This document shows, one piece after another, positions 46,092 to 55,411 of a DNA stretch of 64,000 bases; within the stretch, counting starts at the first letter, position 1, and every line of letters begins with the position of its first letter. This stretch comes from Novosphingobium barchaimii LL02 (GTDB lineage Bacteria; Pseudomonadota; Alphaproteobacteria; Sphingomonadales; Sphingomonadaceae): positions 918,668 through 982,667 of the forward strand of contig NZ_KQ130452.1 in NCBI RefSeq assembly GCF_001046635.1, read 5' to 3'. Both the position numbers and the translations under genes were made by a program. Under the pieces are notes generated by a model that saw only the letters and a program-made list of their open reading frames with translations, did not search any database and was not told where the DNA came from.

Positions 46092-47321
46092 TTGAAAATC
46101 TATCCCCCCAAGGCCCTCCGCTGGCGGCATGGCAGGCCCTTGTCCGTTGTTCTGTTTGCAGCCGCTGCCCTTTCCGCCTGTTCGGGCGAATCGAACAAGG
46201 ATGCGGGCCAGAAGCCCGGCGCGGCGGTTGGATACATCGTCGCCGGCGCCACCAGCGTTCCGATGGCCGTCACGCTGAGCGGCCGCACCGTCGCGTTCGA
46301 GACTTCCGAGGTCCGCCCGCAGGTCAACGGCGTCATCCGCAAGCGTTTCTTCACGGAAGGCAGCCTGGTGAAAGCCGGCCAGCCTCTGTTCGAGGTCGAC
46401 CCCAGCCTTTACCGCGCCGCCGTGAACCAGGCGCAGGCGAACCTCGCCAGCGCCCGCGCTTCGGCGGAGGCCGCTGGCGTCAAAGCTGAACGCTATCGCC
46501 CGCTCGCCGAGATGGAGGCCGTCGCCAAGCAGGACTACACCGATGCCTTGTCCGCATCGCGCGTCGCCAAGGCCGCCATCGCCCAGAACGCCGCCACGCT
46601 GGATACTGCGCGCATCAACCTGCGCTTCACCACCGTACCCGCCCCGATCAGCGGCCGCATCGGACGGTCACTGGTTACCGTCGGCGCGCTTGCCAGCGCC
46701 AGCCAGACCGATCCGCTCGCCGTCATCCAGCGCATGGACCCGATCTACGTCGACATGCAGCAGTCCGCGGCCGACCTCGTGGCGCTGCGCCGCAAGCTGG
46801 CTGAAGGCGGCGTCCAGCCCGGCAGCACCGAAGTCCACCTGCAGCTCGATGGCGGAACCCGCTATCCGCAGACCGGCACGGTTCAATTCTCCGAAGTGAC
46901 GGTCGACCAGACCACCGGCACCGTAACCCTGCGCGCCCGCTTCCCCAATCCCGACGGCCTGCTCCTGCCCGGCATGTTCGTGACTGCGATGTTCGACCAG
47001 GCGTCAGACCCCAACGCGATCCTCGTTCCCCAGAATGCGGTCCAGCGCGATTTCGACGGAACCGCCTACGTCATGCTCGCCGGCGCCGACAACAAGGCCG
47101 TGCGCCGCAAGGTCATCGCAGACCGCACTTATGGCGAAAACGCTGTGATCACCTCCGGCCTCGCCAAAGGCGACAAGGTCATCGTTCAGGGACTGAACGG
47201 CCTGCGCCAGGGTGCGGCGATCAAGGCCGTGGCCAGCACCGCCCCGCAGACCGTGGCGCCTCCGAAGGATGGCGGGGCCAAAGGCGGCGCTCCCGGCGCG
47301 CCAGCGAACAAGGGCGGCTGA
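46092..47321 (+). CDS. RND efflux periplasmic adaptor
   Basis: A 409-aa membrane-fusion lipoprotein linking inner pump and outer-membrane channel. Lipobox LSAC with Cys30; then the biotinyl-lipoyl-like half (SEVRPQVNGVIRKRFFTEGSLVKAGQPLFEVDP), a hairpin of coiled coil (AAVNQAQANLASARASAEAAGVKAERY), and beta-barrel parts (PAPISGRIGRSLVTVGALA). The start is TTG at 46092 with AGAAGG upstream. It is first in a three-gene RND operon (adaptor, permease, outer-membrane factor) with no regulator gene adjacent. Substrates probably include toxic organics or antibiotics. Confidence 0.94.
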   Translation: MKIYPPKALRWRHGRPLSVVLFAAAALSACSGESNKDAGQKPGAAVGYIVAGATSVPMAVTLSGRTVAFETSEVRPQVNGVIRKRFFTEGSLVKAGQPLFEVDPSLYRAAVNQAQANLASARASAEAAGVKAERYRPLAEMEAVAKQDYTDALSASRVAKAAIAQNAATLDTARINLRFTTVPAPISGRIGRSLVTVGALASASQTDPLAVIQRMDPIYVDMQQSAADLVALRRKLAEGGVQPGSTEVHLQLDGGTRYPQTGTVQFSEVTVDQTTGTVTLRARFPNPDGLLLPGMFVTAMFDQASDPNAILVPQNAVQRDFDGTAYVMLAGADNKAVRRKVIADRTYGENAVITSGLAKGDKVIVQGLNGLRQGAAIKAVASTAPQTVAPPKDGGAKGGAPGAPANKGG

Positions 47322-47327
47322 CGCCAG

Positions 47328-50300
47328 ATGTCCCGCATATTCATCGATCGCCCGATCTTCGCCTGGGTGCTGGCGATCATCGTCATGCTCGCCGGCCTCG
47401 GCGCGCTCAACTACCTGCCGAACGAGCAGTACCCCGATATCGCGCCGACCCAGGTCAACATCCGCGCGACCTATCAGGGCGCCTCGGCGCAGACGATCGA
47501 AAATTCGGTCACCCAGATCATCGAGCAGCAGCTGACCGGCATCGATGGCCTGCTCTACTTCAGTTCCTCGTCGAGCAACCGTGGATCGGCCTCGATCAGC
47601 GCGGTCTTCGCCAAGGGCACCGACCCCGACATCGCGCAGGTCCAGGTCCAGAACAAGGTTCAATCGGCCCTCCCGCGCCTGCCCCAGACGGTGCAGGCAC
47701 AGGGCGTCACGGTCACCAAGTCGAACCCCGACCAGCTGCTGCTGGTGGCTGTCTACGACGAGACCGACACCCGCTCCAACCAGGACGTGTCGGACTATCT
47801 GACCTCGAACATCCAGGACCCACTTTCGCGCGTTCAGGGCGTGGGCGACGTCAACGTGTTCGGCGCCCCCCACGCAATGCGAATCTGGCTCGACCCGCGC
47901 AAACTCGCTGCGGTCGCGCTGATGCCCAGCGATGTCACCTCTGCGATCCAGGCACAGAATACCGAGGTCGCCGCCGGTGAAGTGGGCGGCCTGCCCGCGC
48001 CGCAGGGCCAGGCGATCAACGCCGTCCTCACCGCCGGATCGCGCCTGCAGACCCCCGAACAGTTCCGCGCGATCGTCCTCAAGACAAACGCAGACGGTTC
48101 CGCAGTCACCGTGGGCGACGTGGCCCGCGTCGAGATCGGCGCAGAAAACTACACTTCGGTCAGCCGCGTCAACGGCCACCCCGGCGCCGGCATCTCCATC
48201 TCGCTCTCTCCCGGCGCCGATGCGCTGGCCACCGCAGAGTCGGTCAAGGCCAAGATGCAGGCCCTCGCGGCGGATATGCCCGATGGGGTGAAATACATCT
48301 ACGGCAGCGATTCCACCGATTTCATCAAGCTGTCGGTCGAAGAAGTCGAGAAGGCGCTGTTCGAGGCGATCATCCTCGTCGTCATCGTCATGTTCGTGTT
48401 CCTGCAAAGCTGGCGCGCCACGCTGATCCCGGCGATCGCGGTGCCGGTGGTGCTGCTGGGCACGTTTGCGATATTCTATCTCGCCGGTTTCTCGATCAAC
48501 ACGCTGACCCTGTTCGGGCTTGTGCTTGCCATCGGCCTGCTGGTCGACGACGCCATCGTCGTGGTGGAGAACGTCGAGCGACTGCTGGAGGAAAATCCCG
48601 GCATGACCCCGCGTGATGCGACGATCAAGTCGATGGAGGAAATCCAGACGGCACTGGTCGCAATCGCCCTCGTGCTATCGGCGGTGTTCCTGCCCATGGC
48701 CTTCTTCGGCGGATCGACGGGGGTTATCTACCGCCAGTTCTCGCTGACGATCGTAGCAGCCATGGTACTGTCAGTGCTTGTGGCGCTGATCCTCAGCCCG
48801 GCCCTTACGGCCACCCTGCTCAAAGCCAAGGTGCCCGAGGAAGAACGCGAACCGACCTGGATCGAACGCCACCTGCCCTGGCTGGCGCGCGGTTGGGAAA
48901 AGTTCCACATCTGGTTCAACAGCAGTTTCGAGCGCATCACCGAGAGCTACGCCAGCAAGGTCGAGCGCGTGGTCGAGCACAAGTGGCGCTGGCTCGGGCT
49001 GTTCGCAGTAACCTGCGTGATCACGCTCATGATGTTCCAGCGCCTGCCGACCGGGTTCCTACCCAACGAGGATCAGGGCAACATCATGATCCAGTGGCGC
49101 CTGCCCGCCGGTACGCCCCGCGCTCGCACCGAAGAAGTGCAGCACGAGGTCGAAAAGTACTTCATGACCTACGAAAAGAACAATTACGCAGGCATGTTCA
49201 CCATTTCCGGCGGCGGTCAGGGCGCAGCCGGGCAGAACAGCGGCCAGGGCTTCGTCAACCTCACCGACTGGTCGCAGCGCACCGATCCCAAGGACAGTGC
49301 GGACGCCATCGTGAAGCGCGCCAGCGCCGCCTTCCGGGGCCTTCGCGATGCGCAGGTCTTTGCTCTCGTGCCGGGTTCCGTGCGCGGTCTTGGCTCATCT
49401 TCGGGCTTCACTCTCGAACTGCAGAATGCCAATGGCCTCAGCGCCGACAAGTTCGCCGAAGCGCGCGACAAGCTGCTTGCCGCCGCCAATGCAGATTCGC
49501 AGCTGTCCGGCGTGCGCCTGAGCAATCTGCCCGATGTCTCTACGCTCAAGCTCGATACCAACACACGCGCGCTCACGGCCTTCGGCCTGACGCCTGCCAA
49601 TGTGAATTCCACCCTGTCCACCGCATGGGGCGGCAACTACGTCAACGACTTCATCGACAAGGGCCGCGTCAAGCGCGTCTATGTGCAGGGAGACGCGCAG
49701 TTCCGCTCGCGTCCGGAAGACCTGGCGCAGTGGTTCGTGCGTGGATCGGACGGCCAGATGTCGCCATTCTCGGCATTCTCGACGATCAGCTGGTCGACGG
49801 CGCCCAGTTCCACTTCGCGTTTCAACGGCTTGCCAGCCTACGAATTCTCCGGCGATGCCGGGTCGGGCGTCAGTTCGGGCACGGCCATGAACCTCATGGA
49901 AAAACTGGCGTCCGACATCCCCGGCGTCAGCGTGGCCTGGGCCGGTTCATCCTATCAGGAGCGGTTGTCCTCGGGTCAGGGCCCGGTGCTTTATGCGCTG
50001 TCGCTGCTGGTGGTGTTCCTGTGCCTTGCCGCGCTTTACGAAAGCTGGTCGATCCCGGTCGCGGTCATCCTCGTGATCCCGCTCGGCCTGCTTGGCGCTA
50101 TCGCTTTCGTGACGCTGCGCGGTCTTGAAAACGACGTCTACCTGCAGATCGGTCTGCTCACCACGATGGGCCTCGCCGCCAAGAACGCGATCCTCATGAT
50201 CGAGTTCGCGGAGCAGGCGGAACGTCAGGGCAAGCGCGTCATCGACGCCGCGCTGGAGGCCGCACGCATCCGCCTGCGCCCGATCCTGATGACCAGCTTC

Positions 50301-50528
50301 GCGTTCATCTTCGGCGTGCTGCCGCTGGCGCTGGCGACCGGCGCCGGTGCCAACAGCCGCGTCGCCATTGGCACGGCGGTGGTCGGCGGCATGCTCACTG
50401 CTACCTTGCTGGCGATCTTCTACATCCCGCTGTTCTTCGTCATCGTGCGCCGCAGCGTGCGCGACGGTATCGCCAAGGCACGGGAAAAGCTGGCCGAGCG
50501 CAAGCAGCGCGCGGGAGACACCGCATGA
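47328..50528 (+). CDS. RND efflux permease (AcrB-like, HAE1 family)
   Basis: A 1066-aa inner-membrane proton/drug antiporter. It begins MSRIFIDRPIFAWVLAIIVMLAG, and the proton-relay residues match AcrB: Asp407 and Asp408 in GLLVDDAIVVVENVERL and Lys952 in AAKNAILMIEFAEQ. About 12 membrane segments and two large periplasmic loops are present. It lies 6 bp after the adaptor gene and overlaps the outer-membrane factor gene by 4 bp (ATGA). AcrB itself is 1049 aa. Confidence 0.96.
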   Translation: MSRIFIDRPIFAWVLAIIVMLAGLGALNYLPNEQYPDIAPTQVNIRATYQGASAQTIENSVTQIIEQQLTGIDGLLYFSSSSSNRGSASISAVFAKGTDPDIAQVQVQNKVQSALPRLPQTVQAQGVTVTKSNPDQLLLVAVYDETDTRSNQDVSDYLTSNIQDPLSRVQGVGDVNVFGAPHAMRIWLDPRKLAAVALMPSDVTSAIQAQNTEVAAGEVGGLPAPQGQAINAVLTAGSRLQTPEQFRAIVLKTNADGSAVTVGDVARVEIGAENYTSVSRVNGHPGAGISISLSPGADALATAESVKAKMQALAADMPDGVKYIYGSDSTDFIKLSVEEVEKALFEAIILVVIVMFVFLQSWRATLIPAIAVPVVLLGTFAIFYLAGFSINTLTLFGLVLAIGLLVDDAIVVVENVERLLEENPGMTPRDATIKSMEEIQTALVAIALVLSAVFLPMAFFGGSTGVIYRQFSLTIVAAMVLSVLVALILSPALTATLLKAKVPEEEREPTWIERHLPWLARGWEKFHIWFNSSFERITESYASKVERVVEHKWRWLGLFAVTCVITLMMFQRLPTGFLPNEDQGNIMIQWRLPAGTPRARTEEVQHEVEKYFMTYEKNNYAGMFTISGGGQGAAGQNSGQGFVNLTDWSQRTDPKDSADAIVKRASAAFRGLRDAQVFALVPGSVRGLGSSSGFTLELQNANGLSADKFAEARDKLLAAANADSQLSGVRLSNLPDVSTLKLDTNTRALTAFGLTPANVNSTLSTAWGGNYVNDFIDKGRVKRVYVQGDAQFRSRPEDLAQWFVRGSDGQMSPFSAFSTISWSTAPSSTSRFNGLPAYEFSGDAGSGVSSGTAMNLMEKLASDIPGVSVAWAGSSYQERLSSGQGPVLYALSLLVVFLCLAALYESWSIPVAVILVIPLGLLGAIAFVTLRGLENDVYLQIGLLTTMGLAAKNAILMIEFAEQAERQGKRVIDAALEAARIRLRPILMTSFAFIFGVLPLALATGAGANSRVAIGTAVVGGMLTATLLAIFYIPLFFVIVRRSVRDGIAKAREKLAERKQRAGDTA

Positions 50529-51946
50529 AGCGCCTGACCGCAGTGACCACCCGGCTGATGGCGGGGGTTCTCCCTGCCCTCGCTCTTGGCGCCTGTTCGC
50601 TGGCGCCCAAGTATGTGGCTCCCGCCCCGCCGGTCCCAGCATCGTGGCCGGTCGGCGATGCCTATCTCGCACAGAGCGAGGCCTCGCTGCCGCTGGTGTC
50701 TTACAAGGAAGTGTTCCGCGATCCGCGCCTGCAGGCGCTGGTGGAGCAGGCCCTGACCAACAACCGCGACCTGCGGGTTGCCGCGGCCAACATCGCCGCC
50801 GCGCGGGCGCAGGTGCGCGTCACGCGGGCCAATCAGTTCCCGGCAGTCACCGCCACAACCTCCGCGACCGATAGCGAAACCGGCGGCGGTTTCGGCCAGA
50901 ACGGGATGAACTATACCCTGCGAGGCGGCATCTCCAGCTTCGAGTTGGATCTGTTCGGCAAGCTGGCCAACGCCACCCAGTCCCAGCGCGATACCGCGCT
51001 GGCGACCGAGGCCTCGGCGCGCACCGTGCGTCTCGGCCTCGTCGCCGATCTCGCGCTCGGCTGGGCGACCTATGCCGCCGACCGCGACCTGCTGAATATC
51101 GCGCAGGCGACCGCCGCCAACGCCGCAGGCAGCGTGCGCCTGTCCGGCGCGCGCCTGAAGGGCGGCGTCGCGGCGCGTACCGAACTGCGCCAGGCAGAAC
51201 AGGTGCTCGAAACCGCCAACGGCGACGTCGCTTCGCAAAAGGCACAGTTGGCGCAGGACATCAACGCCATCCGCCTGCTCATCGGCGCCGATTTCGATCA
51301 GACCCTGCTTCCTGCCGGGATCGACGAGGTCAACGCCGGCCTGAGCGAACTGCCCGCCGGAACCAGCACGCAGGTCCTGCTGCGCCGCCCGGACGTTGTT
51401 CAGGCCGAGTATCAGCTTCGTGCCGCCAATGCCGACATAGGCGTTGCCAGGGCGCAGCTGTTCCCGTCGATTTCGCTCAGCGCGCTGATCGGTTTTGCCA
51501 GCACTTCGCTTTCCTCGCTGTTCGACGGCGCATCGCGCACGACGACGCTGGGCGGCGATGGCAGCTGGTCGATCTTCAACGCCGGCGGCCTGTCGGCCAA
51601 TGTCGCGGTATCGAAAGCCCAGCGTGATGCCGCGCTGGCGACTTACGAGAAGGCGATCCAGACCGCGTTCAGCGAAACCGCCGACGCGCTCGCCGATCAG
51701 GGCACGCTGGCCGAGCGGCTACGCGCAGCCTCCGCCTTCACGGCGGCCACACAGGACGCCGCGCGGCTGACCGAGGCGACCTACCGCCGGGGCATCGCCA
51801 GTTCTCTCGACAATCTCGACGCCCAGCGAACCCTTTATTCGGCGCGCCGGACGGAGATCGCGGTACGGCTTCAGCAGGCGACCAACCGCGTCACGCTCTA
51901 CCGCGTGCTGGGCGGCGACCAGTCGACGGCGCCCGCTCAGCCGTAA
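50525..51946 (+). CDS. RND efflux outer-membrane factor (OprM-like)
   Basis: A 473-aa outer-membrane channel lipoprotein. Signal and lipobox MKRLTAVTTRLMAGVLPALALGAC with Cys24. Two repeats of the outer-membrane efflux (OEP) domain are visible, one around LVEQALTNNRDLRVAAANIAAARAQVRVTRANQFP and one around LLRRPDVVQAEYQLRAANADIGVARAQLFPSISLS. ATGA overlap with the permease gene. The last 10 bp overlap the convergent DapB-like gene. Confidence 0.95.
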   Translation: MKRLTAVTTRLMAGVLPALALGACSLAPKYVAPAPPVPASWPVGDAYLAQSEASLPLVSYKEVFRDPRLQALVEQALTNNRDLRVAAANIAAARAQVRVTRANQFPAVTATTSATDSETGGGFGQNGMNYTLRGGISSFELDLFGKLANATQSQRDTALATEASARTVRLGLVADLALGWATYAADRDLLNIAQATAANAAGSVRLSGARLKGGVAARTELRQAEQVLETANGDVASQKAQLAQDINAIRLLIGADFDQTLLPAGIDEVNAGLSELPAGTSTQVLLRRPDVVQAEYQLRAANADIGVARAQLFPSISLSALIGFASTSLSSLFDGASRTTTLGGDGSWSIFNAGGLSANVAVSKAQRDAALATYEKAIQTAFSETADALADQGTLAERLRAASAFTAATQDAARLTEATYRRGIASSLDNLDAQRTLYSARRTEIAVRLQQATNRVTLYRVLGGDQSTAPAQP

Positions 51947-52989
51947 AGCGGGATGACCTGCGGCAGATCGACCGTGGTGCGGATGCCCGGCGCGGCTGCG
52001 CAGACGGCCGGGATCGCGTTGATCGGCCGATGCGCCGTCAGGCCCGGCGTATAATCCGGGTAATCATCCGCCGAGACCGGGAAGGTGATGTCGACCTTCA
52101 CCGGCGTGTCGCCTTCGGTGACGATTCGCCAGCCGGATTCGCGCAAGTCCCAGTCGTGCTCAATGTCGGTGGTAACGTACCAGTTCGCGCGAAACCGCAG
52201 GACCGGACGGCCCTGATGCTTACAGGTGATCGTCGTTCGCATCGCCCCTACCGTTCCCGCCGGAACCTTGCCTGCGGCGATGTCGAGGTCGTGTTTTGCC
52301 GCTGACAGTTCGCCCTCCGCCTCGACCTCGTCGCAGGTCAGGCCGATGGCCTCGGCGATCTGGGACAGCGAGCTGCCGAAATCGCCTTTGAGATGCTCGG
52401 CACGGCGCTGGTCGAACGGGGCCATCGGCGCGGCGAAACCCATGATCTGAAACAGCATGTCGGGCGAATTGCGGCTCGATACGTCAGCATATTCGTCGAT
52501 CGTCAGCAGGCCATGGCTGCGCTGGAGTGACAGCAGCGGGATCGCCAGCGCCTCGGTTACGAAGCCGGGGCTGGAACCCGTCGAATAGATCGAGGTACCA
52601 CCAGCGGCGCAGGCTTGCTCAATACGCGCGCGGTTGGCCGGGTCTATCATCGGCGGGTAGTGAAAGTCGCCGCGCGTGGTCACCACGTTTTTCCCCGAGG
52701 CGAGCAGCGTGCAAATCGCGTCCCAATCGGTGCCCTGCTGCATGAACAGCACGCAATCGGCATCGAGCGCGGCGATATCGTCCAGCGAGCCGGTCGCCTT
52801 CACGCCGGTGTCGGCCTCGGCTCCCTCAAGGCCCGCAAGCTCAGCCGCATCGCGGCCGACCTTGTCTGCTGAACTGACCCACACCCCCACCAGGTCCATG
52901 CGTGGATGCTCGATGACCATGCGCAGTGCGCGGCTGCCGACATTGCCCGTCGCCCACTGGACGACGCGCCAGATCCTGTCTTGCGGCAT
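51937..52989 (-). CDS. DapB-like NAD(P)-dependent oxidoreductase
   Basis: A 350-aa Rossmann protein of the dihydrodipicolinate-reductase-like group often annotated as NAD(P)H-dependent amine dehydrogenase family. Nucleotide-binding motif RVVQWATGNVGSRAL near the start; CVLFMQQGTD and VVTTRGDFHYPPM near residues 80-115; GTSIYSTGSSPGFVTEALAIPL in the middle. It is far longer than DapB (about 270 aa) and lacks the lysine-pathway catalytic motif, so a lysine role is unlikely. It sits by the catabolic locus; the substrate is unknown. Confidence 0.85.
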   Translation of the reverse strand: MPQDRIWRVVQWATGNVGSRALRMVIEHPRMDLVGVWVSSADKVGRDAAELAGLEGAEADTGVKATGSLDDIAALDADCVLFMQQGTDWDAICTLLASGKNVVTTRGDFHYPPMIDPANRARIEQACAAGGTSIYSTGSSPGFVTEALAIPLLSLQRSHGLLTIDEYADVSSRNSPDMLFQIMGFAAPMAPFDQRRAEHLKGDFGSSLSQIAEAIGLTCDEVEAEGELSAAKHDLDIAAGKVPAGTVGAMRTTITCKHQGRPVLRFRANWYVTTDIEHDWDLRESGWRIVTEGDTPVKVDITFPVSADDYPDYTPGLTAHRPINAIPAVCAAAPGIRTTVDLPQVIPLYG

Positions 52990-53077
52990 CGTGTTCTCTC
53001 CCGTGTTTTCGTCCTGGCCGTCATTCGTCCGGGCCTGCTGGCCAAGGGCATTCCGCCGGGGAGCGCCCCTGGCCCGT

Positions 53078-55303
53078 TCAGAACTTCACGCCCGCCTCGA
53101 CGCCGTAGACCGCCGGCTTGCTCCAGTTCGCGCCGATGCCGAAGCTGGAGTACTGCGCCTGCGTCAGGTAGCGGCTGTTGGTGACGTTATCGCCGTAGAG
53201 CGCGAGGTAGAACTTTTCGTCAGGCGCGGTCCACTGCGCGCGCAGGGCCAGTGTGGCGTAACCCCCCTGTTCGAACTGCACGCCCGAGGGGCCGAAGAAA
53301 AACTTCGAGGAATAGAACAGGTTGCCCGACAGCGCGAGTTGCCCCCCGGCCACGTCCGCTTCGTAGCGCGCGCCGATGAAGCCGGTGAATTCGGGCGTGC
53401 GCTGCATCGTCACGTCCTCCAGCGTGGTGGGTACCACCGCGAACGTCACCCCGCCCGCTGCGCATGCCGCCGCCGTGGCTGCATCAAGCTCGCTGCAGCG
53501 CACATAGACCGGCGCGTTGTTGAACTTCTTGTAGCGTGCATGGACCCACGAAGCGCCCGCCGAAATCTGGAAGGCCGGGGTGACCTGATAGTGGGCCGAA
53601 CCTTCGAGGCCGTAGATCTCCGAAGTCGCGGCATTGATGATCTCGGCGGTGCCGGTACGGTAAATAGAAACCTGCAAGTTTTTGTAATCGTAGTAGAATG
53701 CCGCGCCCTCGAACGAGAGGCCGCGCGCCTGATACTTGAAGCCCAGTTCGTAGGCGTTGATGTCCTCTGGCTTGACGCTGTTGCAGAGGAACTGCCCGGG
53801 GTTCGCGGGATCGGGGTTGGACTGGCAAGAACCGCCGACATCGGACACCGCCGCCTTGTACCCCTTGGTGAACGAGGCATAGACGCTGGTCTGGTCGGTG
53901 GGCTTGTAGCGCAGCACCACGCGCGGGGTCAGCTTGTTATTGGAGATGTTCGGGACCGGCACCCGGATATCGGTGAACGAGCGGTTCCAGTAGGCATCGA
54001 CGATCTTGTCCTGCGAATAGCGCGCACCCGCCGTCAGGAACAGCTGCGGAGTAAACTCGTAAGTCGCATCGAGAAACGCGGCGTAGCTTTTGACCGTGGT
54101 GCTCGACCCGCCAAGGCGGATACGCTCATTCGGGGCGTTGCCGGCATTGTTGATGTAGGTGACGTAAGTGTCGGTGTTCTGGAAGTAGAACAGCCCGGCG
54201 GTCCATTGCAGCTTGGGCCCGGCCTTGGAGGTCAGCAGCAGTTCCTGACTCCACGTCTCATTGATGTTGGGCAGGCCAAGCTGGAAGATATCGGCGCCCG
54301 AATAGTCCAGATCCTGCGACATGACCGAGTTTTCGCTGCGGTACTGGCTATAGGACGTGAGGTTGGCAAAGCCGAGGTCGGCGCGGATCGTGCCCTGCAC
54401 CACGTCGCTGTTCGACTTGAACACCTCGTCCACAGAGCCCGTCGCAATCTTGTTCCTGGCGGTCGTGAACGTGCCGGGAATACCGCCGAACGGCGCACCA
54501 AGGCCGAAGTCGGCGGTGTCGAGCGTCGAGGCCAGCATGGTCGAAGGATCGTCCACGTCGCCATGCTTGTAGCGCAGGAGGACGTCCACATTGTCGGTCA
54601 GATCCGCCTTCAGGCCGAGGCGCACCGACCAGTTCTCATACCCGCCCACACGCTTGCCGCTGGAGATGTCGTGCTGCCAGCCGTCGCCCCGGCGGTACTG
54701 ACCTTCGACGCTGAGCGCCACGCGGTCGGAGATGGCGTAGTTGGTGAAAGCCTCGGCCCGGGCCTCGTTGTAGCGCCCGTAACTGACGCGGCCTTCGAAG
54801 GCATTGGCCTTGGTCGAAGGTTCGCGCGTGGAGACGAGGATCGCGCCGCCAGTGGTGTTGCGGCCGAACAGCGTGCCTTGCGGGCCTTTCAGTACCTGAA
54901 TGCTATCCACGCTGATGAGGTCGAAATCGGCGGCCAGCGGGTTGGGTGAATAGAACCCGTCGATGTAGATCCCCACGTTGCCGCCGCCGCCCGAAGTCGT
55001 CACCGCCGTGCCGATGCCGCGAATGGTGGGCTGGAAAAAGCCGCCCGCAAAGTCGAAACGCAGCGCCGGGGTAACCTTGCCGATATCGGCGAGCTGCTGG
55101 ACGCTGGCGGTCCTTAGCGCATCGTTGGTGAGGTTGGTAATCGAGATCGGCACATCTACCTGCGCCTCGGCGCGGCGCTGCGCGGTGACGATGATCGCGC
55201 CGTCATCAATCTCTGCCGCACTTTGCGCCAAAGCCGGCAGCGGAGCCAGAACGGCCAGCCCGACAAGGCCGAAAACAGACGCGGTGGTCCTGATAGTGTT
55301 CAC
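53078..55303 (-). CDS. TonB-dependent receptor, probable catabolic substrate uptake
   Basis: A 741-aa outer-membrane receptor of normal length. Signal peptide MNTIRTTASVFGLVGLAVLAPLPALAQ; TonB box region IIVTAQRRAEAQVDVPISI; plug with RFDFAGGFFQPTIRGIGTAV and VLKGPQGTLFGRNTTGGAI, the strong plug signature; beta-barrel to the C-terminal GVEAGVKF. The start is GTG at 55303, with GAGGGAGGGG before it. It lies among CoA-activation genes, so it probably imports the compound they degrade. An imperfect palindrome 68 bp upstream may be its operator. Confidence 0.93.
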   Translation of the reverse strand: MNTIRTTASVFGLVGLAVLAPLPALAQSAAEIDDGAIIVTAQRRAEAQVDVPISITNLTNDALRTASVQQLADIGKVTPALRFDFAGGFFQPTIRGIGTAVTTSGGGGNVGIYIDGFYSPNPLAADFDLISVDSIQVLKGPQGTLFGRNTTGGAILVSTREPSTKANAFEGRVSYGRYNEARAEAFTNYAISDRVALSVEGQYRRGDGWQHDISSGKRVGGYENWSVRLGLKADLTDNVDVLLRYKHGDVDDPSTMLASTLDTADFGLGAPFGGIPGTFTTARNKIATGSVDEVFKSNSDVVQGTIRADLGFANLTSYSQYRSENSVMSQDLDYSGADIFQLGLPNINETWSQELLLTSKAGPKLQWTAGLFYFQNTDTYVTYINNAGNAPNERIRLGGSSTTVKSYAAFLDATYEFTPQLFLTAGARYSQDKIVDAYWNRSFTDIRVPVPNISNNKLTPRVVLRYKPTDQTSVYASFTKGYKAAVSDVGGSCQSNPDPANPGQFLCNSVKPEDINAYELGFKYQARGLSFEGAAFYYDYKNLQVSIYRTGTAEIINAATSEIYGLEGSAHYQVTPAFQISAGASWVHARYKKFNNAPVYVRCSELDAATAAACAAGGVTFAVVPTTLEDVTMQRTPEFTGFIGARYEADVAGGQLALSGNLFYSSKFFFGPSGVQFEQGGYATLALRAQWTAPDEKFYLALYGDNVTNSRYLTQAQYSSFGIGANWSKPAVYGVEAGVKF

Positions 55304-55370
55304 GATACCCCTCCCTCATTGATTTTCGCCCACCTTACAGGCGATCCACGAGAGAGTTCCAGTAAGCCTG

Positions 55371-55386
55371 CTGAACAAGTGTACAG
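55371..55386. promoter_or_regulatory. imperfect palindrome upstream of the TonB receptor
   Basis: CTGAACAAGTGTACAG is a 16-bp palindrome with 12 of 16 bases symmetric (CTGwACA-TGTwCAG). It lies 68-83 bp upstream of the receptor GTG and close to the stop of the MFS gene. It resembles operators of TetR-type repressors. Binding is inferred. Confidence 0.35.
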
Positions 55387-55411
55387 ATATCGCTAGGGCA
55401 GATTCGCCCCT

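Noticed and set aside
47004-48407. Long frame antisense to the RND genes
   Set aside because: The RND adaptor and permease on the plus strand are certain; this frame is a composition shadow.
52676-54949. Long frame antisense to the second TonB receptor and the DapB-like gene
   Set aside because: Runs across two convincing genes on the other strand and shows no domain.
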